The position numbers were made by a program, and so were the translations under genes. The notes under the pieces are model-generated. The model searched no databases and was not told where the DNA came from. It was given only the letters and a program-made list of their open reading frames with translations. 44,896 nt of DNA from a virus. The stretch lies in the IMG/VR virus record IMGVR_UViG_3300018469_000002, positions 1-44,896 of that record. One strand, given 5' to 3'. This document shows positions 1 through 6,616 of the stretch, piece after piece (the stretch's first letter is position 1; every line of letters starts with the position of its first letter).

Positions 1-97
1 AATGGAGTTTGTACACCTCGGCGCGGGTAAAGAACGCTTCCCGTCTGAGGTACACGTGTACAATCCGAATAACCGCACCGATGAAACCTACCTGTAA
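1..97 (+). CDS. C-terminal end of the early 104-aa protein (duplicated copy)
   Basis: This is the last 31 codons and stop of the gene seen complete at 44556-44870. It appears here only because the window ends overlap. It ends in the residues NNRTDETYL. An AAGGAG site overlaps the stop and serves the next gene at 109. It should not be counted as a separate gene. Confidence 0.85.
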   Translation, partial: MEFVHLGAGKERFPSEVHVYNPNNRTDETYL

Positions 98-123
98 GGA
101 GTCGCCTAATGTTTAAATTAGTG
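1..123. repeat. Direct repeat of the window ends (circular assembly overlap)
   Basis: Bases 1-123 are identical to 44774-44896. The junction lies inside an early gene (its end is at 97 here and 44870 at the far end) and runs into the next gene at 109. A natural terminal repeat would be expected between late and early genes, so this looks like the overlap left when a circular assembly graph is opened. The unique length is then about 44,773 bases. Confidence 0.9.
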
Positions 124-339
124 CAGAAACTTGGTGCGCTCGTAGTGCGCCTGTATCGAGCTGAGGCTACACGCCTTGTAAAGCAAGCTGATGCCCAAGC
201 TAAGGACGCGGAAAGCGCTGTACAGTCCGCACAGGAGCTTCTACGACGTTCCGATGACATGGTACAGGCATCTCGGGAGTCACGCCTGAGTGCTCAGGAA
301 ATCCATGACAAAGCCAACCAGATGGAGAATCTATTTTGA
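109..339 (+). CDS. Early hypothetical protein, predicted coiled coil, 76 aa
   Basis: The start ATG follows TAAGGAG with good spacing. I do not recognise the family. After a short hydrophobic N-terminus (about residues 1-17) the rest is charged, Ala/Gln/Glu-rich and lacks Pro and Gly, as expected for a long amphipathic helix or coiled coil (about 18-74). There are no cysteines and no motif. The stop overlaps the start of the next gene, a small membrane protein, in TTTTGA, so the two are probably translationally coupled. A function with that neighbour at the membrane is only a guess. It is transcribed with the early block. Confidence 0.7.
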   Translation: MFKLVQKLGALVVRLYRAEATRLVKQADAQAKDAESAVQSAQELLRRSDDMVQASRESRLSAQEIHDKANQMENLF

Positions 340-527
340 TTAAGTACGCATTAGTGGGTGCCTTCTTAGTAATGCTGGCCCTGAAATTGGCCGGTACTAT
401 CACCCTGTCGTGGTGGCTGGTCGTGATGCCGTTGCTGGTGCCATTTATCTTGTTACTGGCGCTTGGCACTATCGTGGGTACTGTAGGCACTGTAGCGGCA
501 GTCTGGAGTAAGCGTAAACGTAAGTGA
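336..527 (+). CDS. Small early membrane protein, 63 aa (TTG start)
   Basis: This is a very hydrophobic protein with two predicted membrane helices (about residues 3-22 and 25-56) and a strongly basic C-terminus, SKRKRK, that should lie in the cytoplasm. The start is TTG at 336, overlapping the upstream stop, with GGAG about 8 bases before it. No other start in the frame keeps the first helix. I do not recognise a family. Early two-helix phage proteins are often toxic to the host or act in exclusion, but nothing here shows that directly. A strong hairpin (534-555) follows the stop. Confidence 0.6.
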   Translation: MIKYALVGAFLVMLALKLAGTITLSWWLVVMPLLVPFILLLALGTIVGTVGTVAAVWSKRKRK

Positions 528-533
528 CGCACT

Positions 534-555
534 GATGCATCCTGAGGGGTGCATC
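534..555 (+). other. Early intergenic hairpin (RNA processing or terminator candidate)
   Basis: A nine-base-pair stem, GATGCATCC with GGGTGCATC (one G-T wobble), closes a four-base loop just after the small membrane gene and before the next gene. No clean T-run follows, so an RNase III-type processing site is at least as likely as a terminator. It matches the style of hairpins at 43484, 44143 and 44487. Confidence 0.55.
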
Positions 556-577
556 GTTGTTCTCACTGGAGACAAAC

Positions 578-826
578 ATGAATAGTATAAACAGGCTTGC
601 CAGCCTTTGGAAGCACAGGCCAGAGCCAAACCGCTACGCAGCGCAGTCATGGGCTAACGCCATGCACGTCCTGCGGGAGCGATACAACCAAGTTAAACAG
701 GAGGCCATGAACTATGGCATTGCCACAAGTACCAACAATCCCAGTTTCAAAGGACGTCAAAATCCTGACCGCGGGCTACAACGACTCGGCGTTCAATGCC
801 GATGTGGGCGCAGCCATTCTCGCTGA
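578..826 (+). CDS. Early hypothetical protein, 82 aa, overlapping the next gene
   Basis: The ATG at 578 has GGAG nine bases upstream. The N-terminal 43 residues (MNSINRLASLWKHRPEP onward, a basic helical stretch) look like protein. The last 38 residues run in a second frame across the start of the gene at 714, are rich in Arg, Asn and Gly, and may be poorly conserved. The overlap with the next gene is 113 bases, unusually large for this genome. Either the two genes truly overlap or the first was lengthened by loss of an earlier stop. I recognise no domain. Confidence 0.45.
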   Translation: MNSINRLASLWKHRPEPNRYAAQSWANAMHVLRERYNQVKQEAMNYGIATSTNNPSFKGRQNPDRGLQRLGVQCRCGRSHSR

Positions 827-941
827 ACACAACAGTAAAAAGCGTGCCATCATGAAGCAACACTATCGCATGAAGGCGACACGTGTAGGCCTGTCATTAG
901 AGGCTTACTGCTACCGCTTCGGTATCCGAGGTATTGTATGA
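714..941 (+). CDS. Early hypothetical protein, 75 aa
   Basis: An excellent AGGAGG site precedes the ATG at 714. The protein (MALPQVPTIPVSKDVKIL onward) is basic, with a central helical segment rich in Ala and Lys (about residues 30-55) and a Tyr/Arg-rich end. I do not recognise it. Its stop overlaps the ATG of the next small gene (ATGA), so it belongs to a tightly packed early operon. Small basic early proteins in T7-like phages often bind host enzymes or DNA; that is family context, not evidence here. Confidence 0.65.
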   Translation: MALPQVPTIPVSKDVKILTAGYNDSAFNADVGAAILAEHNSKKRAIMKQHYRMKATRVGLSLEAYCYRFGIRGIV

Positions 942-1117
942 ATCTATACAGAGTGCGTATGCCACACCAACGGGTTGTTGCGTGGTACCGCGGATGCCAA
1001 GGCGGGAGGCTGGAATTCTTCAGCTCGTACAGCTCTCATTGGCGCCCATCTAAATACACACTGGAAACCTATCCAGACGCTCTCCATTTAGTAGGTACTA
1101 ATGTGAGGTTCAAATGA
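938..1117 (+). CDS. Early hypothetical protein, 59 aa
   Basis: This short ORF fills the space between two genes exactly. Its ATG overlaps the stop of the upstream gene (ATGA) and its TGA overlaps the ATG of the lipoprotein gene (AATGA). The product begins MNLYRVRMPHQRVVAWYRG, is basic and aromatic-rich (several Trp and Tyr), and has the look of a small beta-rich domain. No family is recognised. The coupling on both sides is the best evidence that it is a real gene. GAGG lies upstream within the preceding gene. Confidence 0.6.
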   Translation: MNLYRVRMPHQRVVAWYRGCQGGRLEFFSSYSSHWRPSKYTLETYPDALHLVGTNVRFK

Positions 1118-1386
1118 AACGAATTATTTTAATCATAACCCTTTCTCTGAGCGCCTGTGCGCCTGCTCACGCCGTCCAGTCAGAAGCCTTGGTGTTTACC
1201 GATGCTGATATCATCCAACCGTCTGGTGGCCTTCCTGCGTGCATTGTGGAGGTGCCCGAGGCTACATTCGTGGCACCGCTGCCATGTCGGGACGTTATGC
1301 AGTCTGTCCTGTCCCGGTTCAAGAAACTGCACCCCGGTACGCCATACACCATTGAACTGAATGGCGAAAGCCTAAGCGGGGCTTAA
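1114..1386 (+). CDS. Early secreted lipoprotein, 90 aa
   Basis: The N-terminus MKRIILIITLSLSAC has the three parts of a lipoprotein signal: positive charge, hydrophobic core and lipobox L-S-A-C with the modified cysteine at residue 15. The predicted mature part is about 76 residues with two further cysteines (about positions 43 and 58) that could form a disulfide in the periplasm. The family is not recognised. It is an early gene far from the lysis cassette, so a lysis role is unlikely. Some phage lipoproteins made early (Llp of T5, Cor of phi80) block receptors against superinfection, so an exclusion role is a reasonable inference. The start overlaps the upstream stop. Confidence 0.7.
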   Translation: MKRIILIITLSLSACAPAHAVQSEALVFTDADIIQPSGGLPACIVEVPEATFVAPLPCRDVMQSVLSRFKKLHPGTPYTIELNGESLSGA

Positions 1387-1811
1387 TGTCAAAATGTACT
1401 GACCACGGTCAGAAGGGCAACCGCTGGGGTTATGGTATGACGCGTCGGCGCATCGCCGGTGTGTCGTATAACCTAGCCCTGCACCGCATAGCGTACGCCA
1501 ACCACCACGGGTTGGATGTTACCGCCATGCCCTACATTATAAGACACACGTGTGACAACCCACGTTGTGTGAACCCGGAACATTTACTTGCGGGTACAGT
1601 TGCGGATAACTCCCGTGATATGGTTGAGCGGGGCCGCTCATTAATCGGTGAGCGTAATATAAAGGCCAAGCTATCCAGTCATGAAGTGGCTGCAATCCGA
1701 ACCGTGTACGCTGCGGGAGGTGTACGGCAGGTAGATTTAGCCACACAGTATGGTGTTAGCCAACGCGCCATAAGTATGATAGTGCGTAAGGAGCGCTGGT
1801 CTCATGTCTAA
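1386..1811 (+). CDS. HNH homing endonuclease (HNH_3 type), 141 aa
   Basis: This is a free-standing HNH nuclease. The core IIRHTCDNPRCVNPEHL at residues 51-67 carries the metal-finger cysteines and the catalytic and metal-binding His/Asn pattern. The C-terminus (about 112-134, VDLATQYGVSQRAISMIV) is a helix-turn-helix that would add DNA specificity. It resembles the HNH gene at 15052 in both halves, so the two are probably paralogues. It overlaps the upstream lipoprotein stop (TAATG) and the downstream methyltransferase start, so it was either inserted with little disruption or has been trimmed to fit. Homing endonucleases cut alleles that lack them and so spread. Confidence 0.85.
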   Translation: MSKCTDHGQKGNRWGYGMTRRRIAGVSYNLALHRIAYANHHGLDVTAMPYIIRHTCDNPRCVNPEHLLAGTVADNSRDMVERGRSLIGERNIKAKLSSHEVAAIRTVYAAGGVRQVDLATQYGVSQRAISMIVRKERWSHV

Positions 1812-2361
1812 CTGGTCGCAATTCTATGCTGGACGCTGTAACGCCCGGTACAAGCAGCACGTACGCACTAAGTACGCCCCGTTCATTCAAGCCATAGCCC
1901 ATGCAGGGTGGGGCGTTGCACGTCATGGTGTGCGTCCTGTGCTGCGTGAAGAGGGTGCGGGTATCGGCACGGTTACGGCTGTACTTCACTCCGATTTGAA
2001 CTATCGTGCGGACTATCGCATGTTCGACCTAGACTTTGAGCAGGCGGCTCTCGCCAGCCATAACACTGGTATGTTCTGCGCTGTGGGTAATATCTTAGAA
2101 GCCCACTCTAAGGTCGATGTCATACACTCACACGGGGTGCTGGAACACTTCTGTGATTCAGACATTCAACAGATTGTACAACGCCAGCAGGAGGACGCCA
2201 GCCATGCTGTAGTTGCGTACGTCCCGTCCCGCCGGTACAAGACACCATCCTTTGGTGATGAAAGATTACTCTCACTGGGTGAATGGCGTAACATCGCTAA
2301 ACCAACCCACTCATTCGACTTCAATCAAGGCTATGACATCTGCCTTATGTGGATAAAATAG
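1804..2361 (+). CDS. Class I SAM-dependent methyltransferase-like protein, 185 aa
   Basis: The glycine-rich motif I, EEGAGIGT, lies at residues 49-56 and should bind S-adenosylmethionine. DLD at 75-77 fits the acidic residues at the end of strand beta-2, and DVIHSHGVLEHF at 105-116 matches the motif IV/post-motif segment of Methyltransf_11/25-type enzymes. The substrate cannot be told from sequence; small-molecule or protein methylation is more typical of this layout than DNA methylation, and there is no DPPY-type motif. AAGGAG precedes the ATG, which lies inside the end of the HNH gene. Its early position suggests a role in host take-over. Confidence 0.7.
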   Translation: MSNWSQFYAGRCNARYKQHVRTKYAPFIQAIAHAGWGVARHGVRPVLREEGAGIGTVTAVLHSDLNYRADYRMFDLDFEQAALASHNTGMFCAVGNILEAHSKVDVIHSHGVLEHFCDSDIQQIVQRQQEDASHAVVAYVPSRRYKTPSFGDERLLSLGEWRNIAKPTHSFDFNQGYDICLMWIK

Positions 2362-2368
2362 GTGACTC

Positions 2369-3964
2369 ATGATTACTATCGTAGAACCAACCAATCCGGA
2401 ACGCGTAGCAACTACAACCCGAGAGAACCTCCAGAAACTGGTGCAAGCGTCTGCCGATAAAGCGGAGCGGGTTATTGTTGACTTGACCAAGGAAGAGATT
2501 TCGGTCATCAAGGAGCGCGTGGCATGTACATTCACCGGCGAAGAGCAGACTGAGGCTGAGCTGGCGATTTCTCTACAGGCCAGCCTAATTAATGGTGCTG
2601 GTACACTGTTCCCGCGTGAGTACTATACCAGTGAGCGGGCTGCGATGTACACGTACGCTTTAGAAGCGGCCTTTGGGCTGGTTAAGAAAGCTAAGTTCAC
2701 CCGTGATATTCAAAAAGTACTCGTGACCACGTTGCATAGATGGGGTGATGTTGCATTGAATTGGGCGGACGTGTTTGAGGCACCGCGGGGAACAACCGGT
2801 GGGCAAGATGAGCTTGTGCGGGTATGTATTATGGCCAAAGCTAAAGACCCGGTACGTGTCATCAGCACGAATGCGTGGGTTGAAGATTTCACCTACTCGT
2901 ATCACTCAAACTACCAGTACCCTGACTCACACTGGTTGATACCGTACGCCACGTCGGATGGCCCGTGGATTGCTGGCATACTTGACTACAACGATTTGGG
3001 TAAGGCGAAATTCATCCGCCAACGCCTTGGCGCATTCCTGTCCAGTCTTGGACATGATGATTTGGTTGTGCGTGCATCCGTTGAGCGGCACAAACGCCTC
3101 TTAGCAGTAGGTGATCTCACGGTGTATCCGAATGATATTCCTTGGGGTTACGTGTACAGTGACGTGTGTACTCACGGCTCCTGCATGTCCGGTGATGCTG
3201 ATAATTTCGAAGGGCACCTGCATCCGGTAGATGCATACTCTAGCGCACACTGGGGCAGCGGCGATAACAATCTGGCGTTGGTGCTGAGTGCAGATGGCAC
3301 ATCCCGTGCTATTCTGAACACGGATACTATGAAGTACGTCCGCTGGTACGGGGAAGACCGTCATCAAGTAGCGCTTGATGCGCTGGGTTGTGAAGAGGAT
3401 AGCTGTGCTCTTAGTGGTTCATGGCTGGCAATGCTTGTGAATGAGCACGACTCCGGCCAAATTATTGGGCCGTACATAGATGGCAGCCTTGACAATGGGC
3501 GTATTGACACGGATGAAGAGCGTGTGTACTTGTGCCAGAGCGGGTTTGCTATGTCAGAGACCTGCGGGGTATACGATGTGCAGGAACTTGAAGAGCAGGT
3601 GACCTGTGCGTACTCTGATGATGAGTATCCAGTGAGTGCATGCACTTGGCTGGATGGGGATGAGGTCTGGATTGCTGATTGCTATAGCAATAAATGGCGC
3701 ACCTGCCGACTGAGTGGTTTGGCTTACTTGAAGGGCAACATGCAGGAAATCTGCCTGAACGGGAATGACCGCTGGGTTGCAACTGAGCAGCTGAATGAGG
3801 CGGACGTTTGGGAAGATGGCAACGGTGACTACTGGACTGCGGAGTACGCAGCCGCAGTGTGGGTAGGTGACCAGCAGTATCGTGAGAGTGAGTGCATCCA
3901 GAAGAAGGATGGCACATGGGTTCTGGAGTGTGATTATGTGGAAGAAGACGATGAAGCTGCCTAA
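2369..3964 (+). CDS. Large early hypothetical protein with SCM motif, 531 aa
   Basis: The function is not recognised. The protein is acidic. Its N-terminal third is helical, and the middle holds CTHGSCMSG (about residues 268-276) followed by a predicted beta-rich stretch with the pattern L.LSADGTSRAILN. I recall similar SCM plus DG.SRA patterns in uncharacterised phage proteins, but cannot confirm that here. The C-terminal 150 residues repeat a short unit of about 40 residues containing C....W..GDEVW-like words, ending in an acidic tail, EEDDEAA, which suggests tandem small beta repeats. It is the largest gene of the early block and ends inside the start of the peptidase gene. Confidence 0.6.
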   Translation: MITIVEPTNPERVATTTRENLQKLVQASADKAERVIVDLTKEEISVIKERVACTFTGEEQTEAELAISLQASLINGAGTLFPREYYTSERAAMYTYALEAAFGLVKKAKFTRDIQKVLVTTLHRWGDVALNWADVFEAPRGTTGGQDELVRVCIMAKAKDPVRVISTNAWVEDFTYSYHSNYQYPDSHWLIPYATSDGPWIAGILDYNDLGKAKFIRQRLGAFLSSLGHDDLVVRASVERHKRLLAVGDLTVYPNDIPWGYVYSDVCTHGSCMSGDADNFEGHLHPVDAYSSAHWGSGDNNLALVLSADGTSRAILNTDTMKYVRWYGEDRHQVALDALGCEEDSCALSGSWLAMLVNEHDSGQIIGPYIDGSLDNGRIDTDEERVYLCQSGFAMSETCGVYDVQELEEQVTCAYSDDEYPVSACTWLDGDEVWIADCYSNKWRTCRLSGLAYLKGNMQEICLNGNDRWVATEQLNEADVWEDGNGDYWTAEYAAAVWVGDQQYRESECIQKKDGTWVLECDYVEEDDEAA

Positions 3965-4883
3965 AGTACTAGACGCCCTCCTGCGGTTACAACGGCCGCA
4001 CGGTGGGGTGAATGAAGGGGTGGCCGCGCAGATTGTGAAGGCTGCTGTGTTCGGGTACGGGGATTCCTCTGTGGACTCTTTCGGGAACCTGCGCGTAACC
4101 ATAGGCAAGACTGGATTATGGTTCACCTCCCACCTTGACACTGTGCATAGGGACGATGGGGTACAAACCCTATCACTGATGGCTGACTCTAACCTATTGG
4201 TCGCGGATAACGCTGACGGTAAACCGTGCATCCTTGGTGCGGATGATGCCGCTGGGGTGTACCTCATGACTGAGATGATTCGCGCTGGCAAGCCGGGGAA
4301 CTACATGTTCTTCTTAGGTGAAGAGTGTGGTGGGCTTGGCTCGTCCGACTTCATACGACGGAACCAGACTATCTCAGCCGATATCTGTGTATCGTTTGAC
4401 CGCCGTGGTTACTCCGATGTTATCACACATCAGGGTGGTTGGCGTACAGCGAGCGCTGAGTTCGCCCGTGCGTTGTCCAGTGCGCTGAATGGTCATGGGT
4501 TCAAGTACAAACCTAGCGATGCCGGGTTGTACACAGACTCACGTGAGTTCGCGGAGCTGGTGCCGGAGTGTACTAATATTTCGGTAGGTTACTTCGATGA
4601 GCATACCTCACGTGAGGCGCTGGATATCGAGCACTTGTACGCCCTGCGTGACGCTGTACTTGCAATTGACTGGGGCGCTTTACCCGTACACCGTGTTCCT
4701 GCACCGGATGATTGGATGCAATCGTGGAACATGAAGTACGGTGATGTGAACGGCAACGCATTGGATACCCCTTACACCGGATTGGGTGTGCGTATCTCAA
4801 CGGCGTTGATTAACCACTACGAGGCACTCCCGCAGGATGTGCTGGAACTTCTGGAAGAGTTGGAGGAATTACTTAATGACTAA
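3936..4883 (+). CDS. M20/M28-like zinc metallopeptidase, 315 aa
   Basis: The metal and catalytic residues of a co-catalytic zinc peptidase can be followed in order: SHLDTV (H66, D68), GADDAAG (D103 or D104), GEECGGLGS (E129, E130), SFDRRG (D155) and YFDEHTS (H223). This is the M20 (PepT/PepD-like) or M28 order. The substrate is unknown; a peptidase-like gene is found in the same area of some phiKMV-like genomes. I chose ATG 3936 because GGAG lies seven bases upstream; ATG 3951 is the alternative and loses only five residues. It overlaps the end of the upstream gene and the start of the downstream one, so it is part of one early operon. Confidence 0.75.
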   Translation: MWKKTMKLPKVLDALLRLQRPHGGVNEGVAAQIVKAAVFGYGDSSVDSFGNLRVTIGKTGLWFTSHLDTVHRDDGVQTLSLMADSNLLVADNADGKPCILGADDAAGVYLMTEMIRAGKPGNYMFFLGEECGGLGSSDFIRRNQTISADICVSFDRRGYSDVITHQGGWRTASAEFARALSSALNGHGFKYKPSDAGLYTDSREFAELVPECTNISVGYFDEHTSREALDIEHLYALRDAVLAIDWGALPVHRVPAPDDWMQSWNMKYGDVNGNALDTPYTGLGVRISTALINHYEALPQDVLELLEELEELLND

Positions 4884-5274
4884 GTTTAAACAGGGTGATG
4901 TGGTAAGGCGAACTGGGCATGGTATTACTGCTAACTACCGTGGTATGCATATTGGCGATGTTGATACTGTAGCAAATGCTACTGGTAGCCTACATCTGGC
5001 GAAGTTCGGTGGTGGTCATGATCCCGCATACTTTGAGTTAGTATGTGATGACCCGCTGCCGGATGTTCCACGTGATGTAGCGTACAATCAGGGGATTGAC
5101 GCACATACATTGACTGTGCGTGCGCTAGCCGCTAATAAAACTTATAGGGGCCGTCTAGTTATAGGCCTGCCGGGAATATGCACAGTACTAACGCCCGACG
5201 ATGCACTGAATCTGTGCCATGACCTGCGCCGCATGGCAATGGAAATTAAACGTCAGGACGAGAAAGATGCGTAA
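4876..5274 (+). CDS. Early hypothetical protein, 132 aa, KOW-like N-terminus
   Basis: The ATG at 4876 follows GGAGG with nine bases between and overlaps the peptidase stop. The N-terminus, FKQGDVVRRTGHG followed by HIGDVDTV, looks like a small beta-barrel of the KOW/SH3 kind (about residues 3-60). The C-terminal half is mixed, with a helical end rich in charged residues (CHDLRRMAMEIKRQDEKD). I do not know the family or function. It is not likely to be a transcription factor on this evidence alone. Confidence 0.6.
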   Translation: MTKFKQGDVVRRTGHGITANYRGMHIGDVDTVANATGSLHLAKFGGGHDPAYFELVCDDPLPDVPRDVAYNQGIDAHTLTVRALAANKTYRGRLVIGLPGICTVLTPDDALNLCHDLRRMAMEIKRQDEKDA

Positions 5275-5494
5275 GCAAGTACACAGCCGTGTGTGCTCCT
5301 GCGGAAAGGGCTATCGTTCACAGGTAGATTTACTCTGCCGGAACTGCCGCTCGAAGGATGAGCAGAAGGCGTTTGATGCGTCCATGCACAGATTAATTTA
5401 TTCGCCAAACAAACAAACACAGATGGTTATGTTCGGCTTCTATACACCGGACACCCAACCACACGACAAAATTGAGGTGCTGGTAATTGGCTAA
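5267..5494 (+). CDS. Small zinc-ribbon-like protein, 75 aa
   Basis: The N-terminus shows CSCGKGYRSQVDLLCRNC (about residues 10-27), a CxC plus CxxC pair typical of a small zinc ribbon. The rest is unremarkable. ATG 5267 is preceded by AGGA and overlaps the end of the upstream gene. Small zinc-ribbon proteins in phages can bind nucleic acid or host RNA polymerase; the sequence does not say which. It lies directly upstream of the replication genes. Confidence 0.6.
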   Translation: MRKQVHSRVCSCGKGYRSQVDLLCRNCRSKDEQKAFDASMHRLIYSPNKQTQMVMFGFYTPDTQPHDKIEVLVIG

Positions 5495-5678
5495 AGTAAT
5501 GGTGTTCACCAGTGCTTCTGGTACTGAGTGGTATTCCCGTGGCGGTGTGATTACGGTATGCAGCGCAGGAGGAATTGCAGCAGGCTTACCTGAGCAACCG
5601 GCGAGCCTTCAACACCAGCAACTTCACCGGTTGGTAGACCGTGGCGAAATGAAATTCAAGGAGCTACGGAATGAGTGA
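5487..5678 (+). CDS. Hypothetical protein, 63 aa
   Basis: A small ORF sits between the zinc-ribbon gene and the primase, overlapping both. The start is probably TTG 5487 (GAGGTG eight bases upstream), or ATG 5499, four codons later. The product MAKVMVFTSASGTEWYSRGG has a beta-hairpin-like start, a Gly/Ala-rich centre and a charged helical end. The family is not recognised. Confidence 0.5.
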   Translation: MAKVMVFTSASGTEWYSRGGVITVCSAGGIAAGLPEQPASLQHQQLHRLVDRGEMKFKELRNE

Positions 5679-6471
5679 CAGGCTTCCGCCCGACGAGTGG
5701 TTGCCACAAGCTAAGTCGCTTCACGTTGGGCAGAAGCGCCGGGTGCGGCATGGGTTTGAAGCCACTGCCGCTATGGATGTGTACAACAACGGGGACTCAT
5801 GGACGGCGTACTGCCACCGCTGCCATAAGAATGGCTGGGTTCCGAAACAGCATCAACGGATTCAGGAAGCACGGGTAGAACCAGACCGCGTGCAGCCTGT
5901 ACCTGCGGACATAATTCACATAACACAAGCAAGTCAGTACGAGCAACGCCGCATTTGGGAATTGCTCGTTCAAAAGGGTTGCCCACCCGGTGTGCTTCCC
6001 GAGGAGGTTTTATGGTACAGTCAAAGTTCGAACCGGATACTACTCCGGCAGGGCAAGCAAGCCTTAGGCAGAGCGTTGAGTCCGAAGCAGTTACCCAAGT
6101 GGTTGGCGTACGGCGCGTGGTGGAACCAACCGAGGGTATGGTGGACGAGGTACCGGGCTGTAGGGCCGATGGTACTTGTGGAGGATGCGTTAAGTTCCTA
6201 CAAAGTGGCGAAGGCGATAGAACACTATGCGCCAGAAAGCAACGTAAGCGTGCTAGCAACACTGGGAACTACAATCGTACCATCCCTCATACCCAATCTG
6301 GTCGGTCGTGACATTCTGTGTATGTACGACGGTGACAAAGCAGGAGCTGATGGCTCCGCGGCAGTTAAGCGCCGCCTAGCGGTATTTGGTGGTGCGTTCA
6401 AAGACATTCGCCCAAGTAGTGGCGACCCTAAAGACATGACACTGGAGGCGATATATGAGCAGCTTCTTTAA
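5671..6471 (+). CDS. DNA primase (phiKMV-type), 266 aa
   Basis: This enzyme makes RNA primers for lagging-strand synthesis. The N-terminus has a reduced zinc site, H27 with C48-H-R-C51. The TOPRIM domain shows MVLVEDALSSYK (E171) and ILCMYDGDKAG (D220-x-D222), the acidic residues that bind metal. The length fits stand-alone primases of phiKMV-like phages, where primase and helicase are separate genes, unlike the T7 gp4 fusion. It is followed by a small membrane ORF and then the helicase in the same transcription unit. Confidence 0.85.
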   Translation: MSDRLPPDEWLPQAKSLHVGQKRRVRHGFEATAAMDVYNNGDSWTAYCHRCHKNGWVPKQHQRIQEARVEPDRVQPVPADIIHITQASQYEQRRIWELLVQKGCPPGVLPEEVLWYSQSSNRILLRQGKQALGRALSPKQLPKWLAYGAWWNQPRVWWTRYRAVGPMVLVEDALSSYKVAKAIEHYAPESNVSVLATLGTTIVPSLIPNLVGRDILCMYDGDKAGADGSAAVKRRLAVFGGAFKDIRPSSGDPKDMTLEAIYEQLL

Positions 6472-6616
6472 GCGTTATCACTGGCATTACGTACTCCTAC
6501 GTTTGCTGGTACTCGGGCCATTCATCGTACTTCACACTATTGGTGAGTGGGCGTACACAGCTGGGATATGGGTGGATGATAACATCCTACCTGACCCTAA
6601 CAAGATGGAGGATTAA
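6455..6616 (+). CDS. Small membrane protein between primase and helicase, 53 aa
   Basis: A short ORF with a good GGAGG site begins within the end of the primase gene and ends in TAATG, sharing bases with the helicase start. It has one predicted membrane helix (about residues 10-33, YVLLRLLVLGPFIVL) and an acidic C-terminal tail ending PDPNKMED. The family is not recognised. Its exact fit between two essential genes, with coupling on both sides, supports it as a gene. A membrane protein in a replisome operon is curious. Confidence 0.6.
   Translation: MSSFFKRYHWHYVLLRLLVLGPFIVLHTIGEWAYTAGIWVDDNILPDPNKMED

Noticed and set aside
1-123. The 123-base end duplication as the natural terminal repeat of the virion DNA
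   Set aside because: It lies within coding early genes, not at the late/early junction, and is more simply explained by circular assembly overlap.
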